Below are positions 52,714 through 62,203 of a stretch of 64,000 nt of DNA, one piece after another. The notes below the pieces were generated by a model. That model searched no databases. It saw nothing but the letters and a program-made list of their open reading frames with translations, and was not told where the DNA came from. The translations under genes and the position numbers were made by a program. Origin of the DNA: Gracilariopsis chorda. Lineage: Eukaryota; Rhodophyta; Florideophyceae; Gracilariales; Gracilariaceae. Where the stretch lies: positions 124,001 through 188,000 of the forward strand of contig NBIV01000114.1 of assembly GCA_003194525.1 (NCBI GenBank), in the 5' to 3' direction. Every line of letters begins with the position of its first letter. The stretch's first letter is position 1.

Positions 52714-53580
52714 TTATTGCTGTTCCGCCGCAACAGTCTCTAGCATGCTCTGCAATTCCCCAGAAACCATCATATCTCTCACGATGTCATGGCCTCCCAC
52801 GAAGTCTCCGCGAATATAAAGTTGCGGAATAGTAGGCCACTTCGAGTACTGCTTGATTCCGTTTCGCAGCCCAGGATTTCTAGCTTCATCCAAACAGTCG
52901 ACGCAGACAAAGTCCTTGGTTACATTTTGCAGCATGTCCACAACTGCTGCAGAGAAACCACATCGCGGTCCCCGTCTCGTTCCCTTCATAAACAGCACAA
53001 TGTCATTGTCACGAACAATGTTCTCGATTTCTCCTTCTAGTAGCTCGCTGGGACAACCGGGTGGGATACACAAGTTCTCCTCCTTCCGCTCCTTCCGCCA
53101 TTCGGGGGCTGTGTCAGAGTTGCCTGGAGGGATGCCAGGGCCGTAGTCGGCATGTGTGATAACCCACTTCTCCGCCAAATCCCCGAGCGCTTCAGCCTGG
53201 TCAAGATTATCCACAGTGAGCATTCGAACCGAATGACGCAAATCTTCATCTTTCACGAAAAGGACGTGATTAGCGATCGCAGAGCGAACGTCCGCAACAG
53301 CTGCTACGTACTGCAATACATTTTTCGATGAGTACACTCCATAGACTCCTGGACGAGACCAGTACGCTGGAAGCTCTTCAACACTGCGAGGAATGGGCTC
53401 TGTGGGGAGATCCTCAACACTACCATATTGCTGTGCGCGAATGGAAGCTCGGTGAATCAGAGCTCTGCGAATCGTAGCACGGGGCAGCACCGGGGTAAAC
53501 AGCTTAGAAGGTCCATTTGCTACAGTGGCGACGCGGGATGAAGACGTGCCAATTGGAAGTGGTGTAGTGAATGCAAACAT
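52714..53580 (-). CDS. GRXS16: GRXS16-type plastid monothiol glutaredoxin with GIY-YIG-like domain
   Basis: The protein has 288 residues from the ATG at MFAFTTPLPIG; a TTG two codons earlier is ignored. The Phe close to the start and the following Ser/Arg-rich 50 residues fit a red-algal plastid transit peptide. Residues about 70-145 (YWSRPGVYGVYSSKNVLQYV) form the GIY-YIG-like N-terminal domain unique to GRXS16. Residues about 180-285 are a monothiol glutaredoxin: NDIVLFMKGTRRGPRCGFSA with active-site CGFS at 207-210, KWPTIPQLYIRGDFVGGHDI with the glutathione-binding Thr-Ile-Pro and Gly-Gly-His/Asp. CGFS glutaredoxins bind a [2Fe-2S] cluster with glutathione and deliver it. In plants the N-domain is redox-regulated by thioredoxin. 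The gene is intronless. Confidence 0.93.
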   Translation of the reverse strand: MFAFTTPLPIGTSSSRVATVANGPSKLFTPVLPRATIRRALIHRASIRAQQYGSVEDLPTEPIPRSVEELPAYWSRPGVYGVYSSKNVLQYVAAVADVRSAIANHVLFVKDEDLRHSVRMLTVDNLDQAEALGDLAEKWVITHADYGPGIPPGNSDTAPEWRKERKEENLCIPPGCPSELLEGEIENIVRDNDIVLFMKGTRRGPRCGFSAAVVDMLQNVTKDFVCVDCLDEARNPGLRNGIKQYSKWPTIPQLYIRGDFVGGHDIVRDMMVSGELQSMLETVAAEQQ

Positions 53581-54258
53581 ATTCAACTTTCCTGCAAGAG
53601 CAAATGGTGTGAAGGTAGGAAGAAGCGAAGCGACGCCGAAGAGCTATCTCCAAGGACTGATGGCGGTGTGCGCACCACGAGAGTGAGAGATTGAACAGTG
53701 TTCTCCCACCCAGCCACGTCGTACAGCAGAATTGCCCCGGTGTCACTCAAAGGGGTCTTTGAATCAAGACACTCGGAATGAAGACGCCAAATCTGGTCTC
53801 TTTTGAATTTCCAAGAGCATTCCCGCTCTTGTGCTCCTTTTATCCACATGAACGATGACTTCAGGTTTCCGGGCGTCTACCGCCGCAACTGCCCGAATCG
53901 AATTGTAACAAGATGATGGAGGGATGGTGATTGGTTCGGTGAAGTGCTGCCACCACGACGCCTCGAACAGGAGAGTAAGAAACAGAGTATTCCATTCTGC
54001 AGTTCTACGAGCTAGCGCCCTAGCTCTGTGCCTGGCAACCCTGCTGCTATAGAACAAGAAAGATTCCCACTCCATGCCATGACTCCTGCCTTAATCTCTG
54101 GCTGTAGAGTAGCTCCTGTGACTGCTGCTTTCCTTCTTGCTTTTGCAACAGCGGTGAAGATAAGGATGGCGCGGGCGATCACTTCGTCACTTCATTAATG
54201 TCCTCGTTCCTACAAACAATGCTTCACTGCAAACCTAGAATAAAGAAGAAGAAAAGAT
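53581..54258. other. upstream region of GRXS16, nothing else recognised
   Basis: Two overlapping minus-strand frames of 88-103 codons show no family. No repeats were identified. Confidence 0.45.
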
Positions 54259-54820
54259 GTGGATGGGATATCGGTACATTTCTGCCTCTACGTCCATATA
54301 GTTCATCCGCAACATGAGTCCAGGAAGTGTGGCCGTCTGCTTCGGTTTTCTTCTTATGCTCGTGGAACATACGACACACATAAAGTCGCCCTATCCTTGT
54401 TGCTCACCCAGGAAGTGACTATTCCTAGTTTCGGAGGATCACTACAAAAAGCTTCTCTCTCTCTCTTCGAAGAGTTTAAAATCGACAAAGAGGAAGAACA
54501 TGAAATTGATTCACTGATGTTTGACGTCTCCCCGTGCAAATGTCCTTGAGAATCGGCAACCACTTTGGTCCAAACAATTTAGGCGTCTGCAAGGCACTGA
54601 GAGTTGCCTAAGAATCGCCACAATGAGAGCTAATGGTGTAAATAGTCTGAGCCCTATGCTGAACAACTTTAAAACTGCAAAAAAGTCAGACGTCCTGCAT
54701 CCAGAGATTAGGGATGCCGCTAAACTCGTCCAGGCGAAATGGGTTGAAATTGAAGATGTCGTAGCTCATCTCTACAGCTGCGGTGCCCAGTCGCTTTTTG
54801 CAGGATTAGTACTTCGCTGA
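54259..54820 (+). pseudogene. fragment resembling a TFIIS N-terminal (LW) domain
   Basis: In the frame 54521-54820 the segment KQFRRLQGTESCLRIATMRA then GVNSLSPMLNNFKTAKK and HPEIRDAAKLVQAKWVEIED resembles the TFIIS N-terminal helical bundle, whose signature is a Leu-rich first helix, a V/I-N-x-L block and E-I-x-x-x-A-K-x-L-V-x-x-W-K. Upstream, in another frame (54259-54549), VALSLLLTQEVTIPSFGGSL and a charged helix might belong to the same ancestral gene. Frame changes, absence of other domains and a repeat-rich context suggest a decayed copy. The domain match is by eye and moderate. Confidence 0.35.
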
Positions 54821-54859
54821 GGCATCACGCAGGCACTGCCCGTGGTCTTGCTTTGGAAA

Positions 54860-55101
54860 CAATTTAATCCGCCCGTCGTGGTGTGCCGACCTTGCTGCTG
54901 ATGCGAATCAGGAGGAAGCAAAATGGGTCCGCAACTGGGACTGCCCCGAGAACGTGGCCCTCGCGGCAGAGACTAGCTTATTACAGATTTGTTGCGTCGA
55001 AGTGGGAAGTAGGCTTCGTCTGCCCAAAAACAACAACTGCATCCAGAAAAAAACACGTTAGTAGTACCCTCTTCTTCTTCTTCTTCTTCTTCTTCTTCTT
55101 T
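54860..55101. repeat. repeat debris with (TTC)n tract
   Basis: CCGCCCGTCGTGGTGTGCC at about 54868 matches the core of the dispersed repeat at 26350 and 57620. The last ~33 bases (55069-55101) are a near-perfect TTC run. On the minus strand this is (GAA)n immediately downstream of the LINE reading frame at 55146. Confidence 0.6.
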
Positions 55102-55145
55102 AGTATGGTCTGTCGCTCCTGATTTCGAAGCGACAGGAGATCTAT

Positions 55146-55367
55146 CTAATTACAGGTAGTTCTCTCTCTTGAAGAAGGCCAAAAACTTGATGGCCATTTT
55201 CTAATCATTTCTAAAAGCGATTTGTCTTCTCTTTCTCTAGCCGCGGGGAGTTCATTGCGACTGGTTCTGTTAGTCCGCGGACAGCGGAAAAGAACGTGAT
55301 CCACATCTTTCTTGACTGCTGTGCCACACTCACAACGCACTACTTTCTTATTCAGATAAGAACCCAC
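55146..55367 (-). mobile_element. LINE ORF2 C-terminal fragment
   Basis: The frame reads KKVVRCECGTAVKKDVDHVL followed by FRCPR, the C-x-C...H-x-x-x-x-C knuckle of LINE C-termini, then an Arg/Glu helix and IRKWPSSFWPSSRE. It is related to, but clearly different from, the fragment at 25447-25953, so at least two LINE lineages are present. The (GAA)n tract that follows on this strand may be its 3' end. The upstream portion is lost. Confidence 0.65.
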
Positions 55368-55655
55368 TGGATGAAAGGAAGGGACATGCCTCGTCGCGAA
55401 CTGAGCGAGCGTTACTTCTGCTTTTCTTGCCTATCTTGCCTCTTATTCCGCACTACTCCTCAAAACACTTTTGCTCTTGCTCTTCTCTTTTAGCTGCGCT
55501 TTCACGTCCGCAAAATCCACCGGCACCGCAAGTTGCTGTTCCAGTGGCAGCTTAAGTCCAGACTTTGCAAGTCTGCAGTAGTACCCTCATACTTGAAGGA
55601 CGTAGAAAGCTAATCATCTACTTCACCGGCCGTAATTCACTTCTAAGTTCCCCTT

Positions 55656-55837
55656 GTGGACCCAATCACCTCTCTATTCGGCTTCGTCGTCCGGCGCAAG
55701 TTCATAGTATTTTGCAGCCTTTGGAAAGTCACTGCACCTCGGCGAAGGAATTCCCTTCGCCGAGGTGTGCGGACACTAGATGGAAAGCACACGTTCAGTT
55801 CCATTCAAGGGAACTGCACGTGTCCTTTCCATCTAGT
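55656..55837. repeat. ~120-bp dispersed repeat unit carrying two adjacent hairpins
   Basis: The left part matches 3160-3290. It is interrupted by CACCTCGGCGAAGG...CCTTCGCCGAGGTG (55735-55767; perfect 14-bp arms, 5-base loop). That is followed directly by a second inverted repeat with about 28-base arms starting ACTAGATGGAAAG and ending CTTTCCATCTAGT (55775-55837; two or three mismatches, 6-base loop). Both arms derive from sequence that occurs once in the related unit, so each half seems to have been copied in inverse orientation. Confidence 0.85.
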
Positions 55838-55840
55838 ATT

Positions 55841-56560
55841 CAAATAGGAAAACACGATGAAAATGGGAGAGAGAACATTAAATAGATCGACATACGTACT
55901 AGGAAGCTGTTGACCAGAGTAAAGAAGAAGAAGATACGTTGGAAATTTTCGCCATACTCAACGAAATATGGCAGGAGCACGCCTCTTAACTCGCTCAGCG
56001 AGAATCAGCACCGCCATCTGCAAGCTTCTCTTATCCATGAAAACGATCGAAGAAGAAGAAACGAGGGATTCGCAATGCCTGAGAAGAACATCCGATTGGT
56101 GCCTGTAACCTATCCAAAACTATCAATCCAGGGATGGCAGGAACGGGTGCAGACCTAGCTAAATGGAGAAAGAGGGCTCTTTCCTATAGAAATCACAGAC
56201 TTATTATTGGAATTTGAAACACAGGGCATAAAAGAGAGAAGGATCTTCTTGGATTAGCCCCTAGATACCGTAGTTTTGTAATAAAGGGCACGAGCCCAAA
56301 TCACTACACACGGAGCTAAAAGAAACAACTATCGGATATGTGTGAACAGGTATTGGAAGAACTCTATAGCAAGCGATTGCACTTCTGTGTTGCATCGCTG
56401 CAATGGATTTTTGGAGTTTGTTTGTTGCTATCGCAATTCAATCAGTCCATAAGTCTACAATTATATTGCAATCAGTAGTCAACAAATGCAATCGCTTTAT
56501 CGAAAGTAGTGATCAAGGAGAAGTGTCACTGCTCTCCACACAGACCTGACTCTTTTCAAA
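55841..56560. other. intergenic, nothing recognised
   Basis: An 82-codon plus frame (55910-56158) rich in Lys and Arg shows no family. Several stretches resemble eroded repeat sequence. Confidence 0.4.
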
Positions 56561-56568
56561 GTTGTTTG

Positions 56569-56700
56569 GTCTCCATCAGAAGCCCGGTTGCGAACGCATT
56601 TCGCTTCACCTGGAAAGTTCCGGGACGAAGACAGGCACACTACGTGAGGGCAGGATGCATACGCCCCGACTTTTTTGATATCGCTTTGTTTCCTCACGGA
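56569..56700. repeat. dispersed ~120-bp repeat unit
   Basis: TTGGTCTCCATCAGAA, CGCATTTCGCTTCACC, GGCACACTACGTGAGGGCAG and GATGCATACGCCCCGA follow in the same order as the unit at 7462, its closest relative in this window. Confidence 0.7.
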
Positions 56701-57619
56701 GAAGAGTTCCAAGCATTTTGACGCGCTCTAAGATCAGATTTGTGTTTCTTCCTTTGCATTTATGCAAAGTTTAAAACTATCCTAGCTTAGAAACATTCAC
56801 TTTTGCCATCGATAGTGCGAGACTTTCTTTCTTTCTTTGAAATCCATATTTCGATTGGTTATAGAACGTGCATTATAATTGCAATTGCCGGAGGAAGAAG
56901 CAAACAGGTATTGCAATCACTGCTTACAATCAATGCAACCCACCCCTAAATGTGAGGATGAAGCTCAAGAAGTTCGATTGAATCACTTGATATGAAGATT
57001 TCTTATACTTGGTCAACGATGTTGTCGGAATTCCTCTTGTAATATAATGTGAGGATGCTTGCGATGGAATGTTGACTGATCCGGTTGGGTTTAACTATAA
57101 ATGCCTGGCACAAAGACGAGTGTCTATCTCAATTTTGAAAAGGGCAGCTCGTGACATGTTACAAGAACCATTCCGCGCCTATATCCCAACCTCGAAGGGT
57201 GGACAGCTTTCACTATGTCAAACTCTTCTGTCCAAACGATCTTAAGGGTTTGACACATGGAAATTCAGCGATGGAGCTCAGTGACACTCCACACCGAATC
57301 TTCTCTCCTGATTAGCAAATACGGGGTTACTGCTGCTCGGGATGTTGATAAAGACGCCCGCTAAGCTGTACAAAACAGAAGGCAAACGGCACAAGCCTCA
57401 TCACGGGTCTCGCCACCATTTCCCTGACCTTTCTCACGGTTCATTCTTCCTTTGGAAGAAGGGCGCTTGAGCCAACACCTGTGTGCCGTCCAAAAATGGG
57501 GCTGCGCAAGCGTGCACTGCATCTGGTCGGGCAGTACATGACCTCACGCGGTTTTAACAAGTTTTTAGAGATGGATAGTACGCGGAGATCTGTAGAACGT
57601 ACATGTAGCTAGCCGATTC
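56701..57619. other. intergenic, nothing recognised
   Basis: AT-rich relative to the gene-dense parts, with no frame above 90 codons having a recognisable domain and no tandem repeats. Confidence 0.45.
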
Positions 57620-58040
57620 TACCGCCCGAAGTCGCCAAGGACAAAGAGGAAAGAGCCGGTAAGATGCCGCTAATACCTTTGAGCGGCAAAAACGTGGTAC
57701 ATGTAATCCGCCCTGTCGTGGTGTGCCCCTTAGCTGCCGTCCTCTCGAGTTGGAGAAGGGAATAGCGGAAAAAAAGGTGAACAAGGTGAGCCGCGCCAGA
57801 ACGAAATGGATATGCAATGGTCTTCCCGCAGAAGTTTAACGCCGATCTGCTAAGGCTGAAAGGTTGTTGGTCTCCGTGAGACCCATCCACTAAGTTACAG
57901 AATGTTTGCTAGTGAGTGTAAGACAACTGCTGCAAGGTGAGCATAAGCAGTATTCATCGGCTATACTCAGGTGACAGAGACTCAGATCGGTCTTACGGGA
58001 TAGAGTGAGGCTTTCTTGACTGTAATGCGACGTAGTTCAC
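57620..58040. repeat. dispersed ~400-bp repeat, copy 2
   Basis: It is collinear with 26350-26740 in the same orientation, perhaps 65-70% identical, and preserves CCCTGTCGTGGTGTGCCCCT and GCCAGAACGAAATGGAT. Within it, at 57857, is GGCTGAAAGGTTGTTGGTCT, which also occurs at about 1511 next to the LINE 3' end, linking this element to the same mosaic. Confidence 0.7.
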
Positions 58041-59532
58041 ATTTCTCCGGAGATTGTCTTTGGGCCGTATGACGAGAGAACGCTTCCTTGCAGGGCTAGA
58101 ATGAGCCACGCTTCCGGAATTAGAAGCGTGCTCTCAGAAACCTCATCATCATCACGGAGTTGGTGCTGCGGGACAAAACCTTTTCAAAAAGGCAGAGATG
58201 TATCTCTAAACACACAGATCCAACAGGGAGTGATCATCACCCTTCCATGGACCTCTAAGATGGCCAGCAACATTTTCTATTCCTCATAAGTCGAAACCGC
58301 ACATAAAGCGAGGCTCGCGTACCCTTCTGTGACGCTGACTGTCCGTTTTATTTTGGAAGTCTGCCTCAATTCTCCGTTGCGCGACAGACTGATCCTGGTA
58401 TCCAAAAGCCACGAGCCTATTCAAATGGTCGACTTCTTAAGTTCATCACTCTTCGTTTACCCACGTAAACCTTATCTTCGTACGGAACCTTCACCATATG
58501 ACCTATGACACCCTGTCATTCTATCTTGAATGCCCAACCCTGAAACAAACACAAGCCATCCTCTTTATCAATGACACTGCAGCGCTCCACACACAGTGCT
58601 GCTTCTTTCATGTCAAAAGACTCCGAGAACACAATCGTTCCATACTTTCCTGCTGGACAGAACAAGAATTCACTTCAGACAGCAAGAACAGAAGCTCCTT
58701 CTCATAGGTACGAGCAACTTTGACCACGTCAAGGGTCGTTCCAAGCACCCTACGCTGCTGATCCTCATTAGCGAATTCTGTAATGAGACTAAGCCAATCG
58801 AGAGTAGAGGTGAGCGTTCCGGTTATCATACAAATCACAGCGATATAGAGTGGGCTCCATCGAAAGCAATCTCTAACCAGTTAACTTGTCCCGCAATATT
58901 ACATGCACGATTTACCAGTAGAAATTGTAGAAAGGTACTCCAGCCGATAGGCACGGGAGTTTTTGTCATGGCACCTGAAACGACCACGCAGCATTGTGTC
59001 AGCAATGAGCTCTTTGAGCTGTTGAGGCCATTTTGGTTTGGATGGGACGTTGGATAAGCAGAATTTCAAGGGTTTCAACAATACGGGAACTAGTACTGGC
59101 CCTCGACTCCCATCACATTTGGATGAAGATGAGGGTGCGACATATTCTAGGGATTGAGAAGCGTGGGAGAGTAAACTTTACTGAATGTTTGAGCGAGGTC
59201 ATGAATGAGAACAGCAGCTGGTAGATTGCTAAGGGCTAACCCTTATCCGTTTATAGGTGAACACAAGTGAAGAAGACACCCTCTAAGGCGGAAACCGTTG
59301 GTACTAGCTCATTGACTTAAAGGTCGGATTGAGGGTTTGTCCGTCCACGATAGCCAAAGAACAAAACAAACGTCATGCTAGGAATACATTTACGGCTTGG
59401 AAGGTGAAAGAGGAACCAAAAACGTTGTTACCTGCTTCATTCGTTTGTAGTTGAAACACAAAACGCTACATGTTTCATTCGTTTGTCGTTATGTGAGACG
59501 TATGGTCGTAGTTCAAGACCAACAGACAGGGA
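58041..59532. other. intergenic, nothing recognised
   Basis: The longest frame is 153 codons (58596-59057), without a domain I recognise. TAAGGGCTAACCCTTATCC at 59229 is a near-palindromic AGGGTTAG-type element. The right end is presumably LYAR 3' untranslated sequence. Confidence 0.4.
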
Positions 59533-60294
59533 TCAACTGCTGTTTGCAGTCAAAGAAATTTTTCCTCGCTTGGCAGTGAATCTTCGAGAAAAGCGGACTT
59601 TCTCTTCCACCAACCGTTCTAAGTTTTGCGGATCTTCCTTTCCAAAGACAGCTGATATTTGTTTCACAAGAGCTTTTGTTCGTAATGTTTGCTTTGGAGC
59701 ACGTTTCAGTGCTTTCTTGATCGCCCTTTTTAAACCTCGTATTTTACGAGCTGGGCTCTGATTTGTGCGATGCGGATCCTTCTCACAATCTGCACCATCT
59801 GCTGCTTTCCGTACTTCTCGATGACTGGATGTTTTGGTCTTCTTCCTTGTGCTTCCCTCCCTGCCATTGACCTCATCAGGTAATATTCCGAATGGCTCAG
59901 TTGCATCCGGTTCGTTTCCATCAACTTTCGGCAGAGCCTTCCCTTCAGGTTGCACTTTGCTATTGGTCCCAGCTTCAGCCGAAGTCAAAATCTTCCGTTT
60001 CGCTTTACGTATGTTTGCTCGATGTTTCTTACTATTATAATGCTGTTCCGCATGCACAGCACCGTTAAGTTGCAGGTAGCAAGTAACACAGAAAGTTGAA
60101 TCTGACTTTGTTCGGCGGGGTCCATACTTCTCAGCTTCGGTGATACAAGAAGTATGGGCTCGGATTGTGTGGCGGTCAAAGACAGTTCCGCAGTCTATGC
60201 AACTCACAGTGCTCGTTGGGCAGTTATACAAATGGCGCTCTACTTTTGGTTTGGTGAATACATTCTGGCAGGCGTCGCAGCTGAAACTTACCAT
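59533..60294 (-). CDS. LYAR: LYAR-type nucleolar zinc-finger protein
   Basis: The protein has 253 residues with ATG start. The N-terminal double zinc finger is diagnostic: MVSFSCDACQNVFTKPKVER with His-Leu-x-x-Cys, then STVSCIDCGTVFDRHTIRAH and TSCITEAEKYG, the LYAR C2HC pattern ending in the Glu-Lys-Tyr-Gly motif. A third, U1-like C2H2 finger follows (FCVTCYLQLNGAVHAEQHYN SKKH), not typical of animal LYAR but seen in some fungal and algal forms. The rest is basic and low-complexity with a Lys/Arg/Ala-rich helix (KRAIKKALKRAPKQTLR) resembling LYAR's C-terminal LYAR-C region. LYAR acts in pre-rRNA processing in the nucleolus. Head-to-head with PCID2. Confidence 0.85.
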   Translation of the reverse strand: MVSFSCDACQNVFTKPKVERHLYNCPTSTVSCIDCGTVFDRHTIRAHTSCITEAEKYGPRRTKSDSTFCVTCYLQLNGAVHAEQHYNSKKHRANIRKAKRKILTSAEAGTNSKVQPEGKALPKVDGNEPDATEPFGILPDEVNGREGSTRKKTKTSSHREVRKAADGADCEKDPHRTNQSPARKIRGLKRAIKKALKRAPKQTLRTKALVKQISAVFGKEDPQNLERLVEEKVRFSRRFTAKRGKISLTANSS

Positions 60295-60887
60295 TTCTGC
60301 TGCCGTGTAGGTTTACCTTAGCCTGTATACAAGGAAGCAGTTCCCGAAGTTCGGCCTTGGTCGAAGCGACGACACCGGACTTGCTCTCCGCTCCCTTTCT
60401 CCCGACGGTAAACGATCGTCGACTACGAGCACAAATTGGAATGTCGTTTGTGAACATTGACAAGCTGACAGGATCAAGCTACGTGTACCGTTGTACCGTC
60501 GTACTGGACATATCAGACATCGTACTGCACTTTTTTGCGGGTTCAGCTTCAGCACCCTTGAATTACAAGTGATACCCAAGGTAGCACTGGGTTAATTTAC
60601 CGACACCGACGGTGAATTACCTGTCAATTTCCATCCTATGCCCACCTCTCTTCGAATGAATGCGTTCCTGATACGATTCCTGACCCTGTCCTTTTCACGG
60701 AGGAGTGCTTTGCTCCAATTGTCGCATCAAACCACAACTTACATTCGAAGCGTACGTCTTTCCAACTACTATTTAAGCTTGGCAACGCACTGACAATTAC
60801 GCCTTCCCTTGGGAAAACCATCGCAACTCCTACCTGTATCGCGAAGTGTACCTCAGCTTCCAACATCTCAAGCTCCGAAACACAAAC
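60295..60887. promoter_or_regulatory. divergent promoter of LYAR and PCID2
   Basis: About 590 bp between start codons. A TACCGTTGTACCGTCGTACT direct repeat (TACCGTTG/TACCGTCG) is at about 60483. No clear TATA box. Confidence 0.4.
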
Positions 60888-62099
60888 ATGTCTTCCCTTT
60901 CCCAATACAACATCGACATAGAGGACGCCGTGCGCCAGAAGAACTCCGACGCTCTTCAAGACCTTCTGCGCATGTCCTCAAGCCATGCCACAGCCGCCAT
61001 GGAGCAATATGTCCTGCAAGGCGGTAATGTTCCGAAGCGCCTGGACGACCCTTGGGAACGACTGCCCGAGATTGTTCAGAAGCGTTTCGTCACGGGGGCG
61101 GCCCTCAACGCCAACAACTGGGTTGCCGCATTTGACAGTCTGGCGGAGATGGTTTCGCAGCTAGCTTCGGTCGTGCAATACGAAACGGCTTGGTGCATAC
61201 CCGCATTTGTTACCCTTTGCGTGGATTTGCGCGTGGTTGCGGAGGAAGCCGACAGGCAGCTCGTCGCAAGCAAGAAGAAGGCGGCGAAGCTGGAAGCAGC
61301 GGAACGCGTGTTGAAGAAAGGGTTCGCTTTGACGAACAACGACAGAACCGCCATAGAGGATGGTTCCAAGAAAATCGGCACGCTCGGTATCGTCAACCAG
61401 CTGCTGAAGATATACTTCAAGCTGAACAACCTGCGGCTGTGCGGAAACCTGACGAACAGCGTCAATCTGAGATCCGCCGAGTATTTTGAAAGCTTTCCGA
61501 TTTCGCATCGAGCCACCTACCGTTACTACACGGGACGGCTAAAACTGTACGAAGACAAATACGGGGAGGCTGTGAAAGACTTGGAGTTTGCGAACGAGAA
61601 CCTGCCGCAGCATCTGGAGCTGAACAAACGGCACATCATGCTGTTCCTAATCCCGGCAAAGATTTTGACAGGCACGTTGCCGTCAGAACGGATGCTGCAC
61701 ACACTCAACATGGTGTGGTTTATGGACATTGTGAAAGCGATTCGCAGCGGGAACATGGGATTATTTAACAAAGCGGTAGAAGAACACGAGGAGTTCTTCA
61801 TTCGAAAAGCGCTCTATCTGGCGGTGGAAAAGATGAGACCGCTTGTGTTCCGCTCTTTGTGCAAGAGGGTAGCGGACATGTGGATGAGCAATAAGATTCC
61901 TTTACGTTGCGTGGAGAGGAGCTTAAAGGTGTGTGGAGTGGGTATGGAGGCGGATGAAGTTGAGTGCATGCTCGCAAACTTGATTTTCAATGGATATATC
62001 AAGGGGTACATTTCGCACAAGGTCGGATACTTGGTTTTGTCCAAGAAGAAACCGTTTCCAAACATAAGTGAGCGGTCAAAGAGCATTATCAAGAGGTAG
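60888..62099 (+). CDS. PCID2: PCID2/Thp1, TREX-2 mRNA-export subunit (PCI domain)
   Basis: The 403-residue protein matches human PCID2 (399). The start at MSSLSQYNIDIEDAVRQKNS has the PCID2-like opening; the longer frame begins at GTG. Key blocks are KKGFALTNNDR, KKIGTLGIVNQLLKIYFKLN, LRLCGNLTNSVNLR and HRATYRYYTGRLKLYEDKYG. Then comes the PCI/winged helix: LPQHLELNKRHIMLFLIPAK and GTLPSERMLHTLNMVWFMDI, and DEVECMLANLIFNGYIKGYI with SHKVGYLVLSKKKPFP. With the GANP/Sac3, Sus1/ENY2 and Sem1/DSS1 partners it forms TREX-2 at the nuclear pore. The unusual density of mRNA-export genes here (CHTOP-like, PCID2) is noted without claiming linkage. Confidence 0.95.
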   Translation: MSSLSQYNIDIEDAVRQKNSDALQDLLRMSSSHATAAMEQYVLQGGNVPKRLDDPWERLPEIVQKRFVTGAALNANNWVAAFDSLAEMVSQLASVVQYETAWCIPAFVTLCVDLRVVAEEADRQLVASKKKAAKLEAAERVLKKGFALTNNDRTAIEDGSKKIGTLGIVNQLLKIYFKLNNLRLCGNLTNSVNLRSAEYFESFPISHRATYRYYTGRLKLYEDKYGEAVKDLEFANENLPQHLELNKRHIMLFLIPAKILTGTLPSERMLHTLNMVWFMDIVKAIRSGNMGLFNKAVEEHEEFFIRKALYLAVEKMRPLVFRSLCKRVADMWMSNKIPLRCVERSLKVCGVGMEADEVECMLANLIFNGYIKGYISHKVGYLVLSKKKPFPNISERSKSIIKR

Positions 62100-62203
62100 G
62101 CGGGCTTGGATGCAATGAAAAACGGCGAAGAAAGCATGTCGGTGTGGCGGGGGCGATGCGGGCACGTGCAGTGAGGAAGGGAAGGAGATAGGGACGACGC
62201 GAG

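Noticed and set aside
55069..55101. (TTC)n tract as a CRISPR or array-like structure
   Set aside because: It is a simple trinucleotide microsatellite without spacers.
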